Shown: positions 46,567 to 56,105, counted from the stretch's first letter. The stretch is 64,000 nucleotides of DNA from JAPOXR01 sp965221935 (GCA_965221935.1 CBDCSZ010000077.1:91128-155127); one strand, 5' to 3'. Notes: a model not told the origin generated them from the letters alone. Program-made: numbers and translations.

Positions 46567-46584
46567 AGCTTCCCGTCCGCCGCT

Positions 46585-47259
46585 TCAGTAGCTCCGCATC
46601 AGGCCGACCAGCTTGCCTTGGACGGCGACTTCGTCGGCGCGGAACATGCGGGTTTCATAATCCGGATTGGCGGCTTCGAGGGCGATCGAGCTGCCTCGGC
46701 AGCGAAGCCGTTTCAGGGTTGCTTCTTCGCCCCTCACCAATGCGACGATGATCTCGCCATTGTCTGCGGTCTGCTGTCGCCGAATGATCGCGGTGTCGCT
46801 GTCCAGAATACCGGCATCGACCATAGAGTCGCCGGAAACGGTGAGCGCAAAGTGTTCGCCAATGCCGCTGATCAAATGCGGCGGCACCCCGATTTCAGCC
46901 TCTTTTGTGCTGATGGCTTCAATTGGCGAGCCGGCTGCGATTCGGCCCATTAATGGAACAATCAGATCGCCCAACCCTTCAACTGTCGGCCATTGAGGCT
47001 CGGGATGAAGCTGCGGTTCCGGCCGCACCGAGGCTCTGCCGCGTTTTCCGGGAATCTTCACAACTTCCAGCGCCCGCGCCCGGTTTTCAAGTCTTCGCAA
47101 AAAGCCCCGTTCTTCTAAAGCTTTGATTAAACGATGAATTCCTGACTTGGAGCGCAGTCTCATCGCATCTTTCATTTCCTCAAACGATGGCGAATAGCCG
47201 TCTTCAGTCACGCGTTGATCAATGAACTTCAAAAGGTCGAGTTGACGTTTTGTCAGCAT
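46585..47259 (-). CDS. lexA: SOS regulator LexA
   Basis: Repressor of the SOS regulon that cleaves itself when RecA is activated. The 224 residues begin MLTKRQLDLLKFIDQRVTED, with a winged helix (SFEEMKDAMRLRSKSGIHRL near 25-44). The cleavage site is AAGSP near 110. The catalytic serine is in VSGDSMVDAGILDSD near 148 and the catalytic lysine in EEATLKRLRC near 187. A perfect LexA box lies 45-59 bp upstream, indicating autoregulation. Confidence 0.97.
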   Translation of the reverse strand: MLTKRQLDLLKFIDQRVTEDGYSPSFEEMKDAMRLRSKSGIHRLIKALEERGFLRRLENRARALEVVKIPGKRGRASVRPEPQLHPEPQWPTVEGLGDLIVPLMGRIAAGSPIEAISTKEAEIGVPPHLISGIGEHFALTVSGDSMVDAGILDSDTAIIRRQQTADNGEIIVALVRGEEATLKRLRCRGSSIALEAANPDYETRMFRADEVAVQGKLVGLMRSY

Positions 47260-47303
47260 TGCAAACTCCTTTCCTTGTTCAGCGACTGCTCTTCTGTTCG
47301 TCA

Positions 47304-47318
47304 GTTCTATACCTGTTC
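47304..47318 (-). promoter_or_regulatory. LexA operator (SOS box) upstream of lexA
   Basis: GTTC at 47304-47307 and GTTC at 47315-47318 are separated by exactly 7 bp, the alphaproteobacterial LexA box (equivalently GAAC-N7-GAAC on the coding strand). It sits between the end of moeA and the lexA start. A further half-site GAAC lies a few bases downstream on the coding strand. This predicts a lexA promoter separate from the upstream trp-moa operon. Confidence 0.85.
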
Positions 47319-47328
47319 GGTTTTTGTG

Positions 47329-48528
47329 TCAATCGGAAACGTTCAAATCAATGAAATCAATATGTTCGCCCTCGGTTCGGGGTGGATCGCGCGGCGGCCG
47401 AACCGCAAGCGAGTCCGCTTTTTCGAGAATGGAGAGGAGTGAGCTGTCCTGCCGGTCGAACACGCGGAGATGCTCGCCGCCGCCGTCACGGGCCCGCGCC
47501 GCGCGCATGTAATGCTCCCGCGGGCCGTTGCCGGGGAGCGGGCCGGCAAGGGGCAAAACCCGTCTGATCGCGGGCTGTTCCCCAAGACGCAGCATCTTGT
47601 TGACTGCAGGAACCAAAAAGACTCGGCCGCAGACCAAAGCGGACACCGGATTTCCAGGCAAGGCGATCAAAGGCGTGCCGAACAACTCTCCGGCTGCCAG
47701 CGGCTTGCCTGGCCGAACTGCCACATTTCGAAACGCAAGGCGCATCCCCATGCCTTGGGCGACCGGGACAACAAGATCCCTGTCGCCCACCGACGCGCCG
47801 CCGAGGGTGACGATCAGATCCGCGTCCGCGGCAAGTTCAAATGCGGACCGAAGAGAGTCTTCACAGTCCCGGGCGATCGGCATCAGCAGACACTTGGCGC
47901 CGGCAGTCCCCAGCATTGCCGCGAGGCCAAACCCGCTCGAGGCGATAATCTCATGATCGGCCGGAGATTCGCCCGGCATTCGCAGCTCGTCCCCGGTGGG
48001 GACAATCGCAATCTCAGGCCGCCGCACCACTGACACCCGTCCGACATTCATGGCGGCAATGACGGCGATCGCCGCCGGGGTGAGCCGGCATGGCGCCTCG
48101 ATCTGAGAACCGGCCGGGAAATCGCCGCCGGCGGGACGGATGTACGTGTTGGTGTCCGCGTTCTTGGCGATAGACAGAAGGCCGCCTGTGACGGCTGCGT
48201 CTTCCTGAATGACAACCCGGTCCGCGCCTGCGGGCACCGGGGCGCCGGTGAGAATCCGCACAGCTTCACCATGGCCGATCCGCGATCCGTAACCGCCGCC
48301 GGCAACGGCTTCGCCGACAATCCTCAGCGTGGAGCCAGCGGCCAGATCTCTGCTCCGGACTGCGTATCCATCCATCGCCGAGGCGGCAAAGGGCGGCTGT
48401 TCCCTCGCCGCGGCGACCGGTTTGGCGAGGACCCTTCCCTTGGCGGCGAGAATTGAAAGCTCCGCTTCAGCTTCCTGTTCTTTCACCAGATCAAAGATGC
48501 GCTGCAGCGCTTCTTTCACAGGAATCAT
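47329..48528 (-). CDS. moeA: Molybdopterin molybdenumtransferase
   Basis: Inserts molybdate into molybdopterin in molybdenum-cofactor synthesis. The 399 residues show QPPFAASAMDGYAVRSRDLA near 40-59, ILTGAPVPAGADRVVIQEDA near 91-110, VPTGDELRMPGE near 172, and LVTLGGASVGDRD and IALPGNPVSALV near 290. It overlaps moaC by 4 bp (ATGA), so the two are translated together. Confidence 0.95.
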   Translation of the reverse strand: MIPVKEALQRIFDLVKEQEAEAELSILAAKGRVLAKPVAAAREQPPFAASAMDGYAVRSRDLAAGSTLRIVGEAVAGGGYGSRIGHGEAVRILTGAPVPAGADRVVIQEDAAVTGGLLSIAKNADTNTYIRPAGGDFPAGSQIEAPCRLTPAAIAVIAAMNVGRVSVVRRPEIAIVPTGDELRMPGESPADHEIIASSGFGLAAMLGTAGAKCLLMPIARDCEDSLRSAFELAADADLIVTLGGASVGDRDLVVPVAQGMGMRLAFRNVAVRPGKPLAAGELFGTPLIALPGNPVSALVCGRVFLVPAVNKMLRLGEQPAIRRVLPLAGPLPGNGPREHYMRAARARDGGGEHLRVFDRQDSSLLSILEKADSLAVRPPRDPPRTEGEHIDFIDLNVSD

Positions 48529-49004
48529 TCACGGCCCTCAAACCGGCCTGACTTGCCGCCATCCTTAAAAACCAGCCGTATGTCGCTGATTTCCATGGAG
48601 CGATCCACCGCCTTTAACATGTCGTAGACAGTCAGGGCGGCAGTTGTGACGCCGGTCAGCGCTTCCATTTCGACCCCGGTCCGGCCAAGGGTCGATGCCG
48701 TGGCCTCGATTTCCACCCGCGGCGGATTGTCATGCGCGGTCAAATGAACATCGACCCCGGTGAGAGGAAGCGGGTGACACAGCGGGATGAGGTCCGCTGT
48801 GCGCTTGGCGCCGGTGATTCCCGCCAGCTGCGCCACCGCAAGCACATCGCCCTTTTTTGCCCTTTGCTCATTGATCAGCTGAATGGTGTCCGACGACATG
48901 CGCACCGCCGCGCGCGCGGTCGCAGTGCGCTTGGTCACTCCTTTGCGCGAAATATCGACCATATGGGCATCGCCCGCAGCATCGACGTGCGAGAGTCGGG
49001 GCAT
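48525..49004 (-). CDS. moaC: Cyclic pyranopterin monophosphate synthase
   Basis: Converts the MoaA product to cyclic pyranopterin monophosphate, an early molybdenum-cofactor step. The 159 residues match MoaC. It opens LSHVDAAGDAHMVDISRKGV, then KGDVLAVAQLAGITGAKRT, LIPLCHPLPLTGVDVHL near 76-92, and the C-terminal TGVEMEALTGVTTAALTVYD-type segment with VDRSMEISDIRLV. It overlaps trpC by one base. Confidence 0.96.
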   Translation of the reverse strand: MPRLSHVDAAGDAHMVDISRKGVTKRTATARAAVRMSSDTIQLINEQRAKKGDVLAVAQLAGITGAKRTADLIPLCHPLPLTGVDVHLTAHDNPPRVEIEATASTLGRTGVEMEALTGVTTAALTVYDMLKAVDRSMEISDIRLVFKDGGKSGRFEGRE

Positions 49005-49813
49005 TACGAATCCGCCGTTTCCATGTACGACGCCATCAGGTCGCGCACAGCCCGCTCCGGAGAGGCAGCCCGCATCAGACTCTCGCCAATCAAAAAGCAG
49101 CGGGCGCCGGCCGCGGCAAGCCGGTCGAGAACGGATCGCTCCGACAGTCCGGATTCGGCCACAACTGTGCTCCCCGCCGGGATGTGCGGAATCAGTTTCA
49201 TGGTTGTGGCGACTGACACCTCGAATGTCTTGAGGTTGCGATTGTTGATGCCGACCAAACGGGACTGCAGGCCGGCGGCGCGTTTCAGCTCATGCCGGTC
49301 GTGGATTTCAATCAGGCAGTCCATGCCCAGCTCAAGCGCCGCCCTCTCAAGCTCAATCGCCAGCCTGTCCGACACCATGGCCATGATGATCAAAATGCAG
49401 TCGGCGCCAGAGGCGCGAGCTTCCCAAACCTGGTACGGATCCAGCATAAAGTCTTTCCGCAGCACGGGCACAGAGACCGTGGACGAAATGGCGCGCAGAT
49501 GATCGAGCGAACCCTCGAAGCTCGGCGTGTCCGTCAACACGGAGATGCAGGCTGCGCCGCCGCGCTCATAGGCCGCGGCGATCCGGACCGGATCGAAGTC
49601 CGCCCGTATCAGGCCTTTGGACGGGCTGGCTTTCTTGACCTCGGCGATCAGCCCGTAGCCGTCGGCGGCGGCTCGTTTCAACGCGGCATGAAATCCCTTC
49701 GGCGGCGCCGCCTCCAGCGCCTCAGCGCGCAGGATGCCAATTGGCCGCTGCCGTTTCCGTTCGTCCACCTCATCGCGCTTGTAACGGGCAATCCGCTCAA
49801 GGATTGAACTCAT
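49004..49813 (-). CDS. trpC: Indole-3-glycerol-phosphate synthase
   Basis: Closes the indole ring in tryptophan synthesis. The 269 residues form a TIM barrel. Catalytic motifs are LIAEVKKASPSKGLIRADFD near 49-68, VLRKDFMLDPYQVWEARASG near 107-126, LVGINNRNLKTFEVSVATTM near 179-198, and VVAESGLSERS near 208. Start at 49813 overlaps the trpD stop (ATGA) and drops 14 unrelated residues of the longer frame. Confidence 0.96.
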   Translation of the reverse strand: MSSILERIARYKRDEVDERKRQRPIGILRAEALEAAPPKGFHAALKRAAADGYGLIAEVKKASPSKGLIRADFDPVRIAAAYERGGAACISVLTDTPSFEGSLDHLRAISSTVSVPVLRKDFMLDPYQVWEARASGADCILIIMAMVSDRLAIELERAALELGMDCLIEIHDRHELKRAAGLQSRLVGINNRNLKTFEVSVATTMKLIPHIPAGSTVVAESGLSERSVLDRLAAAGARCFLIGESLMRAASPERAVRDLMASYMETADS

Positions 49814-50832
49814 GGCACGGCTTTCGCGGTGACAGAAGCCAGCTTTTTGGCACACGAATCCGCATTGCCGCTGTCAATGCTGCTGCGTCCGATTTCGACA
49901 CCTTCGTGCAGGTTCGCAGCCTTGTCCGCGACGACCAGCGCCGCGGCCGTATTCAGCAGCACCGCATCCCGGTAGGCGGAAACCTCGCCAGCCAGCAGCG
50001 ACCGCAGCGCGGCCGCATTGTTTTCCGGGCTGCCGCCGGCGATGGCGGCAAACTCATGCTGCGGCAAACCGGCATCGCCGGGCTCAATTGTGAATTGGCG
50101 AATGCCGCCGTTCCGCAGTTCCACGATGTCTGTCGGGCCGCAGATCGAGATTTCATCGGTGCCGTCGCCGCCATGCGCCAGCCAGGCGCATTCGGTCCCG
50201 AGCCTGGCGAGCGTTTCCGCCATTGGCCGAAGGAGATGCGGTGAAAACGCGCCTGAAAGCTGCCGCTTCACACCCGCCGGATTGGTCAGAGGTCCAAGAA
50301 TATTAAAAACCGTTCTTGTGCCCAGCTCCTGGCGCGCCGGCATGACATGCCGCATTGCCGGATGGTGCATCGGAGCCATCATGAAGCCAATGCCGGCCTC
50401 GACCAGCGCCGCTTCCACAACCTCCGGTCCCACCATGACGGCCACGCCCAAACCGGCCAGAACGTCGGCGGCGCCGGACTTAGACGACAGGTTGCGATTG
50501 CCGTGCTTGGCCACCGGCACCCCGGCACCGGCGACAACCAGCGCCGCGGCGGTCGAGATATTCAATGTGCCTTTGCCGTCGCCGCCGGTGCCGACGACAT
50601 CGACAGCGCCGTCCGGCGCCCGCACGCGGATGCATTTTGCGCGCATCACCGCCGCCGCGGCGGCATATTCGTCCACGGTTTCGCCGCGCGTCCGCATTGC
50701 CATCAGCAGTCCGCCGATCTGGGCCGGCGTCGCGTTGCCCTCCATGATAATGCCAAAGGCGGTCTCCGCTTCCGCACCGGTCAGCGGACGTTCGCACGCG
50801 GCCGCAATCAGAGATTTGAGATCTGCGCTCAT
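49810..50832 (-). CDS. trpD: Anthranilate phosphoribosyltransferase
   Basis: Transfers phosphoribose to anthranilate. The 340 residues show the phosphoribosyl-binding motif VDVVGTGGDGKGTLNISTAA near 77-96, KHGNRNLSSKSGAADVLAGL near 107-126, and MHHPAMRHVMPARQELGTRT near 154-173. It overlaps trpG by 4 bp and trpC by 4 bp. Confidence 0.96.
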   Translation of the reverse strand: MSADLKSLIAAACERPLTGAEAETAFGIIMEGNATPAQIGGLLMAMRTRGETVDEYAAAAAVMRAKCIRVRAPDGAVDVVGTGGDGKGTLNISTAAALVVAGAGVPVAKHGNRNLSSKSGAADVLAGLGVAVMVGPEVVEAALVEAGIGFMMAPMHHPAMRHVMPARQELGTRTVFNILGPLTNPAGVKRQLSGAFSPHLLRPMAETLARLGTECAWLAHGGDGTDEISICGPTDIVELRNGGIRQFTIEPGDAGLPQHEFAAIAGGSPENNAAALRSLLAGEVSAYRDAVLLNTAAALVVADKAANLHEGVEIGRSSIDSGNADSCAKKLASVTAKAVP

Positions 50833-51428
50833 CGGGGGCCCGCCGCCACTTTCAGAAACTGGGATAGAATATTGTGCCCATGGTCTGTGGCAATGCTTTC
50901 GGGATGAAACTGCACGCCAAATATCGGCAATTCCCTGTGTTTCAGCCCCATGATCACACCGTCTTCGGTCCAGGCGGTGATTTCAAGCTCTTGCGGCAGA
51001 CTTTCTCTCTCGACAGCCAGCGAGTGATAACGGGTCGCTGTGAAAGGAGAAGGAAGGTCTTTCATCGGAATCGAATCGTTGTGGTGGATCTGGTCCGTTT
51101 TGCCGTGGACAATCTCATGGCAATGCACAATTCGGCCGCCGAACGCCTGCCCGATCGACTGGTGTCCCAAACAGACGCCGAGCAGCGGCAGGGCGCGTTC
51201 CGCAGCGGCCTCGACCAAAGCGAGGCAGATGCCGGCGCTGTCGGGACGGCAGGGGCCAGGCGACAGGACAATCGCCGCGGGGTCCATGGCGACGGCGTCG
51301 GCGCAGCTCAGCGCGTCATTGCGTCTTACCACAGTGTCGGCGCCGAGTTCGCCGAGGAATTGAACGAGGTTGAATGTGAAGCTGTCGTAATTGTCGATCA
51401 GCAATAACCTCGGGCAGCGGTCGCTCAT
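50829..51428 (-). CDS. trpG: Anthranilate synthase glutamine amidotransferase subunit
   Basis: Supplies ammonia from glutamine to TrpE. The 199 residues open RLLLIDNYDSFTFNLVQFLG. They carry the oxyanion motif LSPGPCRPDSAGIC near 54-67, the nucleophile cysteine in LLGVCLGHQSIGQAFGG near 78-94, and the catalytic His-Pro-Glu in GVQFHPESIATDHG near 170-183. Start at 51428 is the family start; the longer frame lies inside trpE. The same subunit often serves p-aminobenzoate synthesis. Confidence 0.96.
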   Translation of the reverse strand: MSDRCPRLLLIDNYDSFTFNLVQFLGELGADTVVRRNDALSCADAVAMDPAAIVLSPGPCRPDSAGICLALVEAAAERALPLLGVCLGHQSIGQAFGGRIVHCHEIVHGKTDQIHHNDSIPMKDLPSPFTATRYHSLAVERESLPQELEITAWTEDGVIMGLKHRELPIFGVQFHPESIATDHGHNILSQFLKVAAGPR

Positions 51429-51429
51429 T

Positions 51430-52953
51430 TCAGCCCATCGATTCAGCTTCGGTGTGCATCGCAAACATTGCGGCGTCGCCGGCAGCCTTGCGCAGCGCCT
51501 GCGTTTTGTTGACCGCCTCCTGCCACTCAAATTCAGGATCGCTGTCATGCACGATGCCACCGCCAGCCTGAATGTGAAGCTGATTGTCTTTCAGCACCGC
51601 AGTCCTCAGGGCGATGCACATGTCCATGTCGCCGTTCACCGAAAAATATCCGACGCCCCCGGCATAGACGCCGCGCTTGATCGGCTCCAGCTCATCGATG
51701 ATCTCCATGGCCCGCACCTTGGGCGCGCCGGAGACTGTGCCGGCGGGAAGGCCGGCCAGCAGCGCCGACAGCGCGTCATGTTCTTCGGACAACTCGCCGA
51801 CAACATTGGAAACGATGTGCATCACATGCGAATAACGTTCGATCGCAAACATTTCGGTCGGAACGACACTGCCTGTCCGCGACACCCGCCCGACATCGTT
51901 GCGGCCCAGATCCAACAGCATGAGATGCTCGGCTCTCTCTTTGGCGTCCGCCAGCAACTCGTCTGCGAGATCTTTGTCTTCCGCCGCCGTCGCGCCGCGT
52001 GGCCGGGTGCCGGCAATCGGCCGGACTGTGATCTCCCGGCCGAACACCCGCACCAGGATTTCCGGACTGGCGCCGATGACCTGGAACTCCCCGAAATTAA
52101 AGAAAAACATAAACGGGGACGGGTTTGTGCGCCGAAGCGCCCGGTAAAAGGAAAAGGGCGGCAAATCGAATGGCTGCGTCCACCTGTGACTGGGCACAAC
52201 CTGAAATATGTCGCCTTCACTGATGTAGTGCTTGGCCCGTTCGACCATCTGCAGAAATTCCGCTTTGGCGATGCCGGATTCCGCTTTCCCCGGCGACGTC
52301 GACGCTCCAAGATCGCGGCACGGAGACGGGCTGCGGGTTTCTATGCTGCGGACTGCGCCCATCACGCGTTCCTGCGCCGCACCGAAGGCGTCCTCCGCCG
52401 AAAGCCCGCTGTCTGACCAGGCCGGGCTGACGACCGTGACTTCACCCTTGACACCGTCCAGAACGGCGACGACCGTCGGCCTGATCAGAATGGCATCCGC
52501 GAGACCCAGCGGATCTTCGTTGATGTCCGGCAGTCTCTCGACAAGCCTGACCATGTCGTAGCCTAGGTAACCGAAAAGTCCGGCCGAACTCGCGGGAAGC
52601 TCTTCGGGCAATTCCACACGGCCGTTTTCAATCAGCTTTCGGAGTGACGCCAATGTGTCGCCTGGCTCGCGCGTCCAGTCCGCACCGCCCGACCGGGCCA
52701 GCTTCCTGATCCAGGCCACGCCGTCGCGGCATTGCCAAATGACATCGGGATTCATGCCCACAATCGAGTAACGGCCGCGGATTTCGCCTCCCGTCACCGA
52801 CTCGAGCACGAAACTGTTGTCACCGGCTGCGGACATTTTCAGCATCAGCGACACCGGCGTGTCAAGATCGGCCGCCAGCCGCGTGTATACAATCTGGTTC
52901 AGACCGCGCCGATAACCGGCCTCAAACTCCGCGAAGGAGGGAAAGGTCGCCAT
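51430..52953 (-). CDS. trpE: Anthranilate synthase component I
   Basis: Converts chorismate to anthranilate, first step of tryptophan synthesis. The 507 residues contain the feedback-site motif LESVTGGEIRGRYSIVG near 49-65 and the chorismate-binding C-terminal domain: FQVVPSHRWTQPFDL, IAGTRPRGATAAEDKDLADE near 320-339, LMLLDLGRNDVGRVSRTG near 350-367 and AGGGIVHDSDPEFEWQE near 464-480. It follows the PpiD-like gene by 11 bp. No leader peptide or attenuator is visible in that small gap. Confidence 0.96.
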   Translation of the reverse strand: MATFPSFAEFEAGYRRGLNQIVYTRLAADLDTPVSLMLKMSAAGDNSFVLESVTGGEIRGRYSIVGMNPDVIWQCRDGVAWIRKLARSGGADWTREPGDTLASLRKLIENGRVELPEELPASSAGLFGYLGYDMVRLVERLPDINEDPLGLADAILIRPTVVAVLDGVKGEVTVVSPAWSDSGLSAEDAFGAAQERVMGAVRSIETRSPSPCRDLGASTSPGKAESGIAKAEFLQMVERAKHYISEGDIFQVVPSHRWTQPFDLPPFSFYRALRRTNPSPFMFFFNFGEFQVIGASPEILVRVFGREITVRPIAGTRPRGATAAEDKDLADELLADAKERAEHLMLLDLGRNDVGRVSRTGSVVPTEMFAIERYSHVMHIVSNVVGELSEEHDALSALLAGLPAGTVSGAPKVRAMEIIDELEPIKRGVYAGGVGYFSVNGDMDMCIALRTAVLKDNQLHIQAGGGIVHDSDPEFEWQEAVNKTQALRKAAGDAAMFAMHTEAESMG

Positions 52954-52964
52954 TGTCCGCCGCC

Positions 52965-54818
52965 TTAAGGCAGCTGCGTGTGCAGCGCGCTGATGATCGC
53001 CTGATCCAAAAACAGGTCAAACTGCTTCTGCAGGTGAGCGTTGTAGAGCGCGAATGCATCATTGCCGATTCCAGCGGCAAACTGTTCTTCAAGAAGCTCG
53101 ATGGACTGCGCGGTTTCTTCCGCCGATGCGTCGAGGGGAAACTCCGCTTCCACGCGAAGGACACCCAAAGCGGTTCCGCTTCCAAACACTGCTGCGTCGC
53201 CAACGCCTACCGAATACGCGGCCTCAGCCAATCCGGGCGGGGCGTCCGGCACTCTGCCGCCGCGCGTCAGGTCCGCTGCCGTTTCCGGAGCAAGACCGAT
53301 CGAATCGAATTCGGCGCCGGAGCGCAGACCGGGGAGAAACGACTCGGCCATAGCGCTGAGTCGCTCACTCAGCTGCCGGGCGTCCCACGCGGCCTGCACG
53401 CGGTCCCGGACATCGCTGAACGGTTCAACGGCGGGCGGCTCTACGCGGTCCAGCCGCATGGCGAAGACTCCGCCGCCGGAAAGCTCGGCAATCTCGGGAA
53501 AGTCGCCTTCGGCGGCGGCCCGAGCCGCCGCCCGAAACTCATTGAATGCCGCAATGCCTCCGCTGCTCGGCTCATTGAATGCTATCGTGCCGCTCTCCAT
53601 CCGGGTTTCGGCGGCCAGCTGTTCGACGGTTGCGCCGCCGGCGAGCAGATCTTCGTATTCCGATGTTCTGTCGGCGATGTGCTCTCGCGCAGTGTCCAGC
53701 GCCACTTCGCTGGCGAGTCCCTGCCGGGCATCGATGAATGCGGTGAGCTGTTCGCCGAGCACGGCGTTTATCCTGTAGAGTGCCGGCCCGAGATCGGAAA
53801 CGACCGGTCCGGCGATGCGCGTGCCCTCGGCGCCAAACACCGCGTCCGCCACATTGCCGGACAGCGCGTCCCTGGAAACCGTGCCAAGATGAATGTCAGA
53901 CAGCAATACGCCCAATTCCGCGGCGATCTCCTCGAAATCCGTCTCTCCGGCGTCGAGTCGCCGTTTCGCAGCCTCGGCGGCGCCCAGATCCGAAAACACC
54001 AGCCTGTCAATATCCCGCCTTTCGGGCCGCGAGTATTGGTCCCCGCGCTCGGCATAGAATTCCCGCAGCCGCTCTTCGCTGACTGCTTCCGGATCGGAAA
54101 TCATATCCGGCGTGATCCACGCGTAGGCGATGTGCCGCGTCTCCGGAAGCGTGAATTCATCGGGATTGGCATTGTGATAGGCGCGCAGGTCCTGATCGGT
54201 GGCCGCCGACGTTTCGCCGTCCAGCATGTCGGCGTCGACCCGCACCCATGTCACTTCCCGCGTGCCGAGATAGTGCGAAATCAGCCTTTCGACAAAAAGG
54301 CCGGACGCCGGAAACCCGTCCCCGACCGAGGATTGCAGCAATTGCCGGACCTGTCCTTCCCGCACGGTCGCATCGAACTCGGATTCCGACATCCCGGACC
54401 GTTCCAGCACAAACTCATAGGCTTGGCGGTTAAACCTGCCGTCAACGCCCTGGAACTGCTGCATTGAGGTGAGTTCCTCGAGAACTGTCCGATCGCCGAC
54501 CGACAGCCCGATCTGTTTCGCTTCATTGTCGACAGTGGCCCGGAAAACCAGGTTTTCGAGCGCCCGGTGATTGAATCCCAGCTGAATGGCCTCGCTCGGC
54601 GGTATTCTTTGCCCGGTATAGGCGGCAAAGGAGTCAATTTCACTCTGCAGCGCCTGCAGATAATCGTCGACAGTGATATCTTCGTCGCCGACCGAGCCGA
54701 CGGCCTGCACCGAACTGGTAAAGCTGCTGACGCCGAATCCGGCCAGCCCCAGAATCAGCAGGCCGATCAGAATCCAGACGAAACCCTTGGCGCCCTTTGC
54801 CTGCATTGCTTTCGCCAT
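52965..54818 (-). CDS. PpiD-like periplasmic folding chaperone
   Basis: Membrane-anchored parvulin-type chaperone at the Sec translocon exit. The 617 residues have a single N-terminal transmembrane segment (FVWILIGLLILGLAGFGVSS, about 14-33). A SurA-like N-domain follows (VGDEDITVDDYLQALQSEID near 41-60), then a degenerate parvulin domain (about 235-350, with RDIDRLVFSDLGAAEAAKRR) and a long C-terminal region. Its position immediately before trpE is the usual Rhodobacterales order, so trp expression may depend on its promoter. Confidence 0.88.
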   Translation of the reverse strand: MAKAMQAKGAKGFVWILIGLLILGLAGFGVSSFTSSVQAVGSVGDEDITVDDYLQALQSEIDSFAAYTGQRIPPSEAIQLGFNHRALENLVFRATVDNEAKQIGLSVGDRTVLEELTSMQQFQGVDGRFNRQAYEFVLERSGMSESEFDATVREGQVRQLLQSSVGDGFPASGLFVERLISHYLGTREVTWVRVDADMLDGETSAATDQDLRAYHNANPDEFTLPETRHIAYAWITPDMISDPEAVSEERLREFYAERGDQYSRPERRDIDRLVFSDLGAAEAAKRRLDAGETDFEEIAAELGVLLSDIHLGTVSRDALSGNVADAVFGAEGTRIAGPVVSDLGPALYRINAVLGEQLTAFIDARQGLASEVALDTAREHIADRTSEYEDLLAGGATVEQLAAETRMESGTIAFNEPSSGGIAAFNEFRAAARAAAEGDFPEIAELSGGGVFAMRLDRVEPPAVEPFSDVRDRVQAAWDARQLSERLSAMAESFLPGLRSGAEFDSIGLAPETAADLTRGGRVPDAPPGLAEAAYSVGVGDAAVFGSGTALGVLRVEAEFPLDASAEETAQSIELLEEQFAAGIGNDAFALYNAHLQKQFDLFLDQAIISALHTQLP

Positions 54819-54905
54819 AATTCACCTGTTTCCGCTTGCTCCCGGGCATCGGACTCTTAGGCATACGGCAGGTCTGATTCAAGGTGTGCGCGACACCCGG
54901 CGGAA

Positions 54906-56105
54906 TCACACCGCAAAACCCTTGAGCCGCTGGAAGAAATCCTCGATCTGATCACCGTCGATGTTGGCAAACGCCAGCCGCAGGTGTTTTTCAGTGCCGC
55001 GCCCGCGCCCGTCCGTCGAGCGCGGACCGAAAATTGTTCCCGGAAGCGCAAGCACACTGATCTCTGCAAGCATTTTCTTGGCGATCCGGTCGGCGGAAAA
55101 TTCAAACGGGTGCTCGACATAGGCGAAATAGGCGCCGCAGCCCAAAAGCTTCCAGCCGTCCAGCGGAGCGAACCGGCGGCGCATCAACGCCCGGCGCCCG
55201 AGGATGATCTGTCTTTCCCGGCCCAGCCACTGTCCGAGATTCCGCATGCCCCAAAGGGCCGCCCGCTGACCGATCTGGCTGGGACAGATCGTGACCGTGT
55301 CCAAGAATTTCTCGACCTGGGAAAGCAGCTGGCGCGATCCGACCAGCGCGCCGACCCGGTGGCCGGTCAATCGATACGCTTTCGAAAACGAATACAGATG
55401 TATAAGTGTCCGGTCCCACTGTTCTTCAGCAAACAGGTCGTGCGGCGGACCTTCCCGGGAATCGAAGTCGCGGTAGGTCTCATCGACGATGAGGGCAATG
55501 CCGTTCCGCCGTGCGAGTTCGAAGAACGCGCGGACAGTTTCCCCCGGATATTCAGACCCGGCTGGATTATTGGGAGAAATCAGCACAATCGCCTTCACTT
55601 CGGGCGACAGCAGCGCATCCGCTTCGGCGGGGTCCGGCGCCAAACCGTCGCCGCAATGCAGGATGCGGGCTTCGATTCCGGTCATGTCGAGCCACATCTT
55701 GTGGTTAAAATACCAGGGCGAAACGATGATCGCGGCATCGCCGGCTTTCGCCAGCGCCGAGATCGCGGCCGTGAAGGCCTGGTTGCAGCCGGAGGTGATC
55801 GCCACCTGGCCGCGGAAGATGTCGCCGCGGTAGGCCCGGCTCCAGTCGAGGGCGATCTGTTCCCGCAATTCGGGAAGCCCCAGCACCGGCCCGTAGACGT
55901 GCGCCGATGTGCTTTCCACCGCGAATCTCGCGATTTCCCGCCGCAGCCTCTCGGGCGGCGGCGCCACCGGCGCCGCTTGCGACAGGTTGAGCAGCGCGGC
56001 GCCCGGTTTTCTCTCGATCTCAGACAGCCAGCGCTGGGCCACCATCACCGGCGGGTTCGAGGCCGCCTCAATCAACGGATTCATGGTGCGGTGTGTCTTC
56101 TGCAT
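54906..56105 (-). CDS. Class I/II aminotransferase
   Basis: PLP-dependent transferase, 399 residues, fold type I. HVYGPVLGLPELREQIALDW near 74-93 and ITSGCNQAFTAAISALAKAG near 103-122 are standard. The Asn and Asp contacts appear in VLISPNNPAGSEYPG and ALIVDETYRDFD. The PLP lysine is in LYSFSKAYRLTGHRVGALVG near 237-256. A start at residue 8 is also plausible. It lies 18 bp after a TRAP permease gene, so it may act on the transported compound. Substrate unknown. Confidence 0.88.
   Translation of the reverse strand: MQKTHRTMNPLIEAASNPPVMVAQRWLSEIERKPGAALLNLSQAAPVAPPPERLRREIARFAVESTSAHVYGPVLGLPELREQIALDWSRAYRGDIFRGQVAITSGCNQAFTAAISALAKAGDAAIIVSPWYFNHKMWLDMTGIEARILHCGDGLAPDPAEADALLSPEVKAIVLISPNNPAGSEYPGETVRAFFELARRNGIALIVDETYRDFDSREGPPHDLFAEEQWDRTLIHLYSFSKAYRLTGHRVGALVGSRQLLSQVEKFLDTVTICPSQIGQRAALWGMRNLGQWLGRERQIILGRRALMRRRFAPLDGWKLLGCGAYFAYVEHPFEFSADRIAKKMLAEISVLALPGTIFGPRSTDGRGRGTEKHLRLAFANIDGDQIEDFFQRLKGFAV

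Noticed and set aside
52954..52964. trp attenuator or leader peptide before trpE
   Set aside because: Only 11 bp separate the upstream gene from trpE, leaving no room for one.
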